A stretch of DNA of 13,873 bases from CAZRDB01 sp964598695 (GTDB taxonomy: Bacteria > Armatimonadota > Zipacnadia > UBA1398): NCBI GenBank assembly GCA_964598695.1, contig CAZRDB010000137.1, positions 1 to 13,873 on the forward strand, given 5' to 3'. This document shows, piece by piece, positions 1-6,232 of the stretch (within the stretch, counting starts at the first letter, position 1; every line of letters starts with the position of its first letter). The notes under the pieces are model-generated. The model was not told where the DNA came from. It did no database searches and was given only the letters and a program-made list of their open reading frames with translations. The position numbers were made by a program, and so were the translations under genes.

Positions 1-2483
1 GTGACGAACTCCGCCGTCGCCGCGCCGCTCTCGACGGCCTCGAGCATCCGGCGCAGGCCGGCCGGGTCGAGCGTCTCCGTGAGATACTCGCGCACGGCCT
101 CGGCCGTCACGGGGTAGCTCGGACACGAGCCCGAGGCGCTGAACAGCTCCTGGGCGTAGTGGCTCCGGAGCCACAGGGGCACGCGCTTGCCCTGGACGGT
201 GCGGAGGACCTGGAGTGAGGTGACCGCCGCATCGCGGAAGGCCGAGCCCAGGCCGACGGCGCCGCGCGCGGCAGCCTCGGCGAGATCCTCCACCCGGCCC
301 GGGCCGAAGCCGAGGAGGAGCCCGCGGGCATCGACGGGCCGGTCGTCGCCCGCGCCCTCCGGCCGCGTGAGCACCAGCAGGTCGTTGGTCGCCGTCACCC
401 ACCACGAGCCCTCTCCCGCGCGGCGGGCGGCCTCCGCCGCGACCATGCCCCAGGTGCGGTTGAGTCGCTGGCCGAGGGGGCAGTGGAGGACCACGTTGTC
501 GCGGCCCAGCTCGTCGCGCCACTGCTCGACGAGGAGGCGCTCGTGCGTGGGCACCGCCGCGACGTGGGCCTGCTCGCGGACGTAATCGGCAACCGAGCGC
601 GCGGCCTCGGGTCCGAGCCGGTACTCCCGCTCGAGCCACGGCAGGAGGTCGGGGTCGCCTAGCCGCTCGGTCACCTGGCGGCGCAGCTCGCCCACGCGGC
701 GGCCGACCTCCGTGCTCCGGGGCGGGATCGGCCCATGCCACCAGGGGACGGTCGGCGTCGCTCCGGGCGCCTCGAGGACGCGAAGCCGGTCCTTCTGCAC
801 CCCGGCGACGCGCCAGGCCGTGCTGCCGAGGACGAAGACATCGCCCACGTGCAGCGACTCGTCGACGAACTCGGACTCGACCTTGCCCACCCGTTTGCCG
901 CTGCCCTCGAGGACGATCTCGTACTCGCCGCTCTCGGGGATCGTCCCAACGCACATCGCCGTGACCTGCTTCGTGCCGCGCGCCGGGGTCAGCCGGCCCG
1001 TGGCCCGGTCCCACAGCAGCAGACCCCGAGGCGGCCGCGGCGCCTGGAAGGGGAACTCACCCGCGAGCATGCCGAGGACCGACTCGAGTGCCTCCTCCGA
1101 CAGCTCGCGGTACGGGTGGCACCGCCGCAGGAGCGCGAGCACGTGGCTGGCCTGCTCGGCCCCCGACGCGACCATCCCCGCGACCTGCTGGGCGAGGACA
1201 TCGAGGCAGCCCCGTGGGAGACGGATGCGATCGACGTCGCCCTCCGCCATCGCGCGGCAGACCGCCGCCGCCTCCAGCAGCTCGTCGCGGTCGAAGATCA
1301 GCATGCGGCCCTTGCTGGTCGCGTGCAGCAGGTGGCCGGCCCGGCCGACCCGTTGCAGGCCGGCGGCGATCGACTTCGGCGACTCGAGTTGGTAGACGAG
1401 GTCGACGGAGCCGATGTCGATCCCCAGCTCGAGCGAAGAGGTCGCGACCAGCGCCCGCAGCTCGCCCGCCTTGAGCGCGGTCTCGGCCGCGAGGCGGGTC
1501 TCACGCGACATCGAGCCGTGGTGGACGCTCACGGGCAGGTCGGGCGGCGCGAGTTCGGCGAGGCGGAGCGCGGTCCGCTCCGCCTTGTACCGGCTGTTCG
1601 TGAAGACGAGGGTCGTGCGGTGGGCGCCGATCTCCTCCACCAGCCGCGCGTAGGCGCTCGCCCAGAGCGCCTCGCGGGTCGCCTCGAGGAAGTCGGGCAG
1701 CGGGGCCATCACCCGCAGATCGAACTGCTTGCGCATTCCGGCGTCGAGGACCGTGCAGGGCCGCTGGATCCCGTCGTCGCCGTACCCCACGAGATAGGCC
1801 GCGATCTCGTCGAGCGGCCGCAGCGTCGCCGAGCAGCCGATCCGCTGCAGCGGGCGCTCGACCCGCTCCTCCAGCCGCTCGAGGCTGACGGCGAGATGGA
1901 CGCCTCGCTTGTTGTCGCACAGCGAGTGGACCTCGTCGACGATGACCGTCCGGACGCGCGCGAGCGCCTCCCGCATGGTCTCGCTGCCCAGCATCAGGTA
2001 CAGCGACTCCGGCGTCGTGATCAGGATGTGCGGCGGCGTACGGGCGATCCGCTGCCTCTCGGACTGCGGCGTGTCACCCGACCGGACTGCCACGCGCAGC
2101 TCGGGCAGCCCCTCGCCCGCGCGCGCCGTGATCTGCGCCAGGGGGCCGAGCAGGTTGCGCTGGATGTCGTTGCCGAGCGCCTTGAGCGGCGTGATGTAGA
2201 GAACCCGGATCCCGTCCGGTAGCGCGCCACTCTCGAGCCCGTCGCGCAGGAGACCGTCGATCGCGCAGAGGAAGGCGGCGAGGGTCTTGCCCGAGCCCGT
2301 CGGCGCGAGCAGCAGGACGCTCTCGCCCCGCCGGATGGCCGGCCACGCAAGCTCCTGCGCCGGCGAAGGCTCGCCCAGCGTCTCGCGGAACCAGGCGCGC
2401 ACCGGCGCCAGGAAGGAGCCGAGGGCCCCGGTCGCCGCGCTCCCCTCCCCTGCCTTGCCACGCCCGGACGTACGCGTACGCAT
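1..2483 (-). CDS. Lhr-family DEVH-box ATP-dependent helicase, 3' end beyond the window
   Basis: Reading the minus strand from the ATG at 2483 gives 827 uninterrupted codons to the window edge. No stop is reached, so the gene continues to the left. Seen: a Q-motif-like region (PAQ, residues 41-43), Walker A APTGSGKT (60-67), DEVH box (183-186), SAT (218-220), TSSLELGIDIG (348-358) and QRVGRAGH (377-384). These are superfamily 2 motifs in the form typical of Lhr proteins. A beta-rich region (about 480-600) and a conserved CPLGQRLNRTWG segment (near 690) match the Lhr-core C-terminal domains. Lhr-core proteins are about 900 residues, so most of the core is present. The family consists of 3'-to-5' translocating helicases acting on DNA or RNA:DNA hybrids in repair. 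The start is supported by AAGGTG six bases upstream; an in-frame GTG three codons earlier is the alternative. It is divergent from the 2642 gene. Confidence 0.93.
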   Translation of the reverse strand, partial: MRTRTSGRGKAGEGSAATGALGSFLAPVRAWFRETLGEPSPAQELAWPAIRRGESVLLLAPTGSGKTLAAFLCAIDGLLRDGLESGALPDGIRVLYITPLKALGNDIQRNLLGPLAQITARAGEGLPELRVAVRSGDTPQSERQRIARTPPHILITTPESLYLMLGSETMREALARVRTVIVDEVHSLCDNKRGVHLAVSLERLEERVERPLQRIGCSATLRPLDEIAAYLVGYGDDGIQRPCTVLDAGMRKQFDLRVMAPLPDFLEATREALWASAYARLVEEIGAHRTTLVFTNSRYKAERTALRLAELAPPDLPVSVHHGSMSRETRLAAETALKAGELRALVATSSLELGIDIGSVDLVYQLESPKSIAAGLQRVGRAGHLLHATSKGRMLIFDRDELLEAAAVCRAMAEGDVDRIRLPRGCLDVLAQQVAGMVASGAEQASHVLALLRRCHPYRELSEEALESVLGMLAGEFPFQAPRPPRGLLLWDRATGRLTPARGTKQVTAMCVGTIPESGEYEIVLEGSGKRVGKVESEFVDESLHVGDVFVLGSTAWRVAGVQKDRLRVLEAPGATPTVPWWHGPIPPRSTEVGRRVGELRRQVTERLGDPDLLPWLEREYRLGPEAARSVADYVREQAHVAAVPTHERLLVEQWRDELGRDNVVLHCPLGQRLNRTWGMVAAEAARRAGEGSWWVTATNDLLVLTRPEGAGDDRPVDARGLLLGFGPGRVEDLAEAAARGAVGLGSAFRDAAVTSLQVLRTVQGKRVPLWLRSHYAQELFSASGSCPSYPVTAEAVREYLTETLDPAGLRRMLEAVESGAATAEFV
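2469..2480. repeat. Perfect 12-bp palindrome at codons 2-5 of the helicase gene
   Basis: CGTACGCGTACG reads identically on both strands and encodes the Arg-Thr-Arg-Thr immediately after the helicase start codon. It may be a coincidence of repeated Arg/Thr codons or a protein-binding site at the gene start. The sequence alone cannot decide. Confidence 0.4.
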
Positions 2484-2641
2484 CCACCGCACCTTCGGTC
2501 CCGCACGACCGTCCTCGCCCCCTCCCTCCGGACACCCGCTGAGGCCCCCGGGTTCCACGGGACTTCGCCGGCCCGAGGAGGAAGACCGCCACCCGGGACG
2601 CTACATTCCCTCGGGGGGCGCCGAAGGAGGTCCGAGATCCG
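2484..2641. promoter_or_regulatory. Divergent intergenic region between helicase and HEWLH genes
   Basis: This 158-bp spacer must hold the promoters of two divergent genes. On the plus strand a consensus ribosome binding site, AAGGAGG at 2624-2630, sits 11 bases before the ATG at 2642. On the minus strand AAGGTG precedes the helicase ATG. A TACATT at 2602-2607 resembles a -10 box for the plus-strand gene, but no matching -35 box lies at the right distance, so I do not assign a promoter position. No ORF with coding character is seen here. Confidence 0.5.
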
Positions 2642-4087
2642 ATGCGCACCATCCTGCTCGCCCTGGCGGCCCTTCTGCTTCCGCTCGCCCCGGTCGTCGC
2701 GGCGCCGTTGCTGAATGGCGCGGCCGAGACGATGCTCGCGCGGGGGGCGGAGGAGCGGAGTGACTGGGACGCCGCGCTCCTCCACTACGAGAACGTCTAC
2801 GACTCCTCGCCGACGACGCCGGAGCAGCGCCTCGAACTGCGGCAGAAGTTCCGCGGGCTGCGCGCCAAGGTCGCGCCGAACACCGATCCCGCGCGGGCCG
2901 GCGTCTACCGGATCAAGTGCTACATCTTCCGCACCCTCGAGGTGAAGCGGCTGATCGAGCGCAAGGAGACGCTGATCCGCAACACCTACACAGACGCCCA
3001 GATCGCCGAGCTGGCGGCGGTCCACGAGAGCTTCACCCGCCAGGTGTGGGAGCACACGCTCGGCAACCTGCTCGTGACCTGGGACACGACCGTCATCGAG
3101 ACGCCGCTCCGGCATGTCGACGGCTGGCCCGACCCGACGAGCTGCGCGCCCTTCTTCACCGACCTCAAGGCCGGCGAACAGGACTGCGTGATGGTCTACG
3201 CGCAGATGCAGGATGTCGAGCCCTGGGCCCTGTGGGGCGGGACGATCGGCTGCATCCCCGAGGTCAAGGGCGCGATGTACATCGGCCTGAACGACAACGA
3301 CGCCGGGATCAGCCGCAACCCGACGGCCGAGGTGCAGATCCACGAGTGGCTCCATGCCGTCCAGGGCACGATCGAGGAGGTCCAGGGTTACCCGGCCGGC
3401 CTCGCGGCCGATCCCGACTGCGGCGGCAACTGCTCCGGCAAGGAGGGCCTTACCTGCTTCGACGGCGCCCCCGACGTCGGCGCGCCCGGATGGATGCCGC
3501 TCTACTACCACATGATCGACACCCACCTCACCCGCCGGATGTGGCGGCAGCTCTCCGTCACCCGCCAGCACCCGAACCCGTGGACCGGGCTCCCCTGCCG
3601 CGAGTTCCTCCTCCTCGGCCCCTTCGACCCGGCCGGCGCCGAGGACTACGGCCTCGGCCGCGCCTTCCTCGACGAGGAGTCCGAGCGCCCGGCCGCGGGC
3701 GGGGCGGCGGGCGACCGGACGTGGCGCCGCGTGCGGGCGGCCGGCCGCTCGCTCAACATCGCCCAGTTCCTCTCACCCGCGGAGCACCGCGTCGCCTACG
3801 TCGCCGTATACGTCCACGCGCCACAGGCCGGACCGGCGCAGGTGCGGATCGGGACCGACGACGGCTGCAAGCTGTGGCACGACGGCGTGCTGGTCCACAC
3901 CGACCCGGCGCTGCAGAGCGTGCAGTTCGACCATGCGGCGATCGATGTCTCGCTGCGCGAGGGCGCGAACCTGTTCCTCCTGAAGGTCGCGAACGCCGAG
4001 GGCGGCTGGGGCGCGATCTTCCGCGTCTGCGACCGGATCGGCGCTCCGATCGCGGGCGTGACGTACAGCGCCGGCTCCCAGCGTTAG
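2642..4087 (+). CDS. Secreted putative zinc metallopeptidase (HEWLH) with C-terminal beta-sandwich module
   Basis: The product has 481 residues. Residues 1-20 form a clear signal peptide: Met-Arg, a Leu/Ala-rich core, then an Ala-rich cleavage region (VVAAP). The central part contains HEWLH at 234-238 inside VQIHEWLHAVQG, which fits the HExxH zinc site of gluzincin or metzincin-type peptidases. A third zinc ligand is not certain; His290, His295 and nearby acidic residues are candidates. At least eight cysteines, some clustered (260-272), would suit disulfides outside the cytoplasm. Residues from about 320 to 465 (GPFDPAG..., GTDDGCKLWHDGVLVHT, GANLFLLKVAN, GWGAIFRV) resemble the PA14/carbohydrate-binding-like module common in exported proteins of Planctomycetota and relatives. 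The start is set by AAGGAGG 11 bases upstream. It lies 161 bp before the next co-directional gene. Peptidase activity is inferred from the motif; I do not recognise a named family. Confidence 0.82.
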   Translation: MRTILLALAALLLPLAPVVAAPLLNGAAETMLARGAEERSDWDAALLHYENVYDSSPTTPEQRLELRQKFRGLRAKVAPNTDPARAGVYRIKCYIFRTLEVKRLIERKETLIRNTYTDAQIAELAAVHESFTRQVWEHTLGNLLVTWDTTVIETPLRHVDGWPDPTSCAPFFTDLKAGEQDCVMVYAQMQDVEPWALWGGTIGCIPEVKGAMYIGLNDNDAGISRNPTAEVQIHEWLHAVQGTIEEVQGYPAGLAADPDCGGNCSGKEGLTCFDGAPDVGAPGWMPLYYHMIDTHLTRRMWRQLSVTRQHPNPWTGLPCREFLLLGPFDPAGAEDYGLGRAFLDEESERPAAGGAAGDRTWRRVRAAGRSLNIAQFLSPAEHRVAYVAVYVHAPQAGPAQVRIGTDDGCKLWHDGVLVHTDPALQSVQFDHAAIDVSLREGANLFLLKVANAEGGWGAIFRVCDRIGAPIAGVTYSAGSQR

Positions 4088-4248
4088 CGGCGCCGGCCGT
4101 GGGCCGGGCCCGCGGACACCCGACTGGAGCCGGTTGCCGCCCGCGGGTCGCGCTTCGCAGGGAGTAGGCGCCACGGCTCAGGCGTCGAATAGGGCAGAGG
4201 CTCACGGGCCGCCGACGTGCGGCCCCGAGGCGGAAGGGATGACCCACC
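4088..4248 (+). promoter_or_regulatory. Intergenic region with post-stop hairpin and RBS of the next operon
   Basis: This 161-bp spacer begins straight after the TAG of the HEWLH gene with a GC-rich segment containing GTGGGC-CGG-GCCCGC (4099-4113). That can fold into a 6-bp stem with one G-T wobble, and there is no T-run after it. The other end carries a purine-rich RBS (GGAAGGG, about 4232-4238) before the ATG at 4249. I see no convincing -10/-35 pair. Whether the HEWLH gene is co-transcribed with the following operon is open. Confidence 0.4.
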
Positions 4249-5436
4249 ATGCGCAGCACCATCGCTCTCCGGAGGCGCCCGCTCCTCCTGCTGGCCCTCC
4301 TGGCCGCCACACTCGCCTGCGCCGCGACGGCGCAGGACGAGCGGCCGGTCAACGGCGTGCTCTCGACCATCGGCGAAGGCCAGGACCAGGTTCAGGTGCT
4401 CATCACCTGGGGCACGCCGCGCGAGATGGGCTATGCGCAGGGCAAGCTCCTGCGCGAGGAGATCGTCTCGCTCTACCGCAACGCGATCCCCCGGTTCCTG
4501 CTCGGAATGGGCAAGGGCGCCGATGAGGTCGACCGCGTGTGGGAGACCGTCGAGCCGTTCGTGCCCACCGAGGACAAGGAGGAGATGGAGGGCCTCGTCG
4601 AGGGCGTGGGCGAGGGCCTCTCGCTGCGGAACGTCCACCGGCTGCACGTCCTGCCCGAGATCGCCGAGTGGCACTGCAGCTTCTTCGCCGCCTGGGGCCA
4701 GGCGACGCGCGACGGCCACTTCGTGCAGATCCGCGCGCTCGACTTCGCGACCGAGGCGACCATCCAGCAGCACCCGCTGATCACCGTCTACTGCCCCACG
4801 GGCGGCGAGCCCTACGCGAGCGTCGGCTGGGCCGGCTTCACCGGCATGGTCACGGGGACGAGCGCGCGCGGGATCACCATGAGCGAGATCGGCGACAACT
4901 GGGACGAGGCCACCGACACCTACGAGGGCATCCCGATGGTCTTCCTGATGAAGGATGTCGTGCGCAACGCCGCTACCCTCGAGGAGGCCGTGGAGCGTGT
5001 CCGCACCGCGCCGCGCACCTCGTGCTACCTCTACTGCCTCGGCGACGCCAACGCCGGCGACGCGCGGGCGCTCCAGACCTCGCACGGCCAGTGCCTCGTC
5101 TACTCGCCCGAGACCCTGCCGTTCGAGGTGAAGATCCCCGACTGCGTCTATATGTCGATGGGCTGCGAGCCGGACGGCAAGTGGAACCGCAACGTCGGCA
5201 AACTCCTCGAGGAGGCGAACGGCCGGATCGATCCCGTCTTCGCGATGGAGCAGGTCATGCGCGGGCTGGGCACCGGCGACCTCCACGCGGTCTGCGTCGA
5301 CGCGACGGCCGGCACGCTGTGGGTCGCAAACGCCGAAGGCGACATCCCGAACGTGATCGACGGCTTCAACCGCCCCTTCGTGGAGTTCGACCTCACCGCG
5401 GCCTACGCCCAGGCCCGCGCGCTTGCGGGAAGGTAG
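4249..5436 (+). CDS. Exported C45-like Ntn hydrolase/acyltransferase
   Basis: The product has 395 residues. An N-terminal signal sequence (Arg-rich start, hydrophobic residues 11-23, CAATAQ near 24-29) predicts export; Cys24 could alternatively be a poorly matching lipobox cysteine. The mature part has features of the C45 / acyl-CoA:6-aminopenicillanate acyltransferase-like Ntn hydrolases: a GTPREMGYAQGKLL segment (55-68), then EWHCSFFAAWGQATRDGHFVQIRALDF. In this segment Cys143 is the expected nucleophile, followed by the conserved T-x-DG and R-x-LD residues. Members of this superfamily autocleave before the Cys and then hydrolyse or transfer amide-linked acyl groups; the substrate here is unknown. 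The ATG at 4249 is preceded by GGAAGGG about 10 bases upstream. The gene ends 4 bp before the next ATG, so it is translationally coupled to the nucleotidyltransferase. Confidence 0.83.
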   Translation: MRSTIALRRRPLLLLALLAATLACAATAQDERPVNGVLSTIGEGQDQVQVLITWGTPREMGYAQGKLLREEIVSLYRNAIPRFLLGMGKGADEVDRVWETVEPFVPTEDKEEMEGLVEGVGEGLSLRNVHRLHVLPEIAEWHCSFFAAWGQATRDGHFVQIRALDFATEATIQQHPLITVYCPTGGEPYASVGWAGFTGMVTGTSARGITMSEIGDNWDEATDTYEGIPMVFLMKDVVRNAATLEEAVERVRTAPRTSCYLYCLGDANAGDARALQTSHGQCLVYSPETLPFEVKIPDCVYMSMGCEPDGKWNRNVGKLLEEANGRIDPVFAMEQVMRGLGTGDLHAVCVDATAGTLWVANAEGDIPNVIDGFNRPFVEFDLTAAYAQARALAGR

Positions 5437-5440
5437 GACG

Positions 5441-6202
5441 ATGGCCGACGAGAGCGCGCGCGGCGTCCTCCCGCCCGACTGCCGATGGCCGGAGGTGGTC
5501 GAGCCCTACGCGACGGCCCTCCGGCGGGCCGTCGCCTTCGTCTGCACCCGGACCGAGCCGGTTGGTCTCTTCGCGTGCGGCTCGATCCTCCGCGGCGCGC
5601 CCGATCCGGGCAGTGACTGGGACCTGTACGTGATCCACCGCGAGAGCGGCCGCTTCCGTGTGCAGGAGCGCTTCGCCGGCGTGCCGGCCGAGATCTTCGT
5701 CAACACGCCCGAATCGGCGCGGGCCTACATGCGCGAGGAGCAGGAGGACGGTCGGCCGATCACCGCGCACATGCTCGCGACCGGCTTCGTCGTGCTCGAC
5801 CGCGACCCGATCGTCGCCGCGCTGCGGGCCGAGGCCGCGGCGTGTCTCCAGGCGGGTCCACGGGTCTCGCCGGAGCGGATTGTCTGCCAGCGTTACCTCG
5901 CGGCCGACGCCCTCGACAACGCCCGCGACGTGCTCCCGCGCGACCCCTCCTGCGCGACGTTGATCCTGGCCGGCGCGGTGAAGGCGATGCTCGAGTGCCG
6001 GTTCCTCACGGCCGGGCGCTTCATCCCCGGCGCCAAGGACCTGCTCGCCGAGACGCGCGCGCTCGACCCGGAGCTGGGCGAGCTGGTCGACGGCTTCTTC
6101 GTGGCGGCCGATGCCGAGATCCGCCTCGCACTCGCCGAGCGGATCGCCGACCACACGATCGAAGCCCGCGGCTTCTTCGCTTGGGAGTCGCCGCGCACCT
6201 GA
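5441..6202 (+). CDS. Nucleotidyltransferase-domain protein (Pol-beta/MNT superfamily)
   Basis: The product has 253 residues and no signal peptide, so it is cytoplasmic. The signature is FACGSILRGAPDPGSDWDLYVI: Gly47-Ser48, ten residues, then Asp59-x-Asp61. These bind the nucleotide phosphate and two metal ions in the Pol-beta-like nucleotidyltransferase superfamily. Glu84 in AEIFV is the likely third carboxylate. The remainder, to 253, looks mainly helical, as in small-molecule nucleotidyltransferases such as the kanamycin type. The substrate cannot be read; a HEPN/MNT toxin pair is unlikely because no HEPN partner is adjacent. The ATG at 5441 is preferred over the TTG at 5423 because GGAAGG lies 8 bases upstream of it. 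It is the middle gene of a three-gene unit, 4 bp after the Ntn hydrolase and 30 bp before the GxGYxYP gene. Confidence 0.85.
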   Translation: MADESARGVLPPDCRWPEVVEPYATALRRAVAFVCTRTEPVGLFACGSILRGAPDPGSDWDLYVIHRESGRFRVQERFAGVPAEIFVNTPESARAYMREEQEDGRPITAHMLATGFVVLDRDPIVAALRAEAAACLQAGPRVSPERIVCQRYLAADALDNARDVLPRDPSCATLILAGAVKAMLECRFLTAGRFIPGAKDLLAETRALDPELGELVDGFFVAADAEIRLALAERIADHTIEARGFFAWESPRT

Positions 6203-6232
6203 CCGCGGCACGGGGGAGGTCGCGTTCCCGCC

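Noticed and set aside
735..2222. A 495-codon plus-strand open frame opposite the helicase
   Set aside because: The minus strand carries all helicase motifs in order; this frame has no recognisable domain.
2602..2607. TACATT as a -10 promoter box for the HEWLH gene
   Set aside because: No -35-like hexamer lies 15-19 bp upstream, so I mention it but do not annotate a promoter.
2021..3571. A 516-codon minus-strand open frame spanning the helicase start and the HEWLH gene
   Set aside because: It reads a shifted frame of the helicase and the antisense of a gene with a clear signal peptide and HExxH motif.
5423..5440. TTG at 5423 as the nucleotidyltransferase start
   Set aside because: It overlaps the end of the upstream gene and would place the ribosome binding site inside the coding sequence; the ATG at 5441 has correct spacing.
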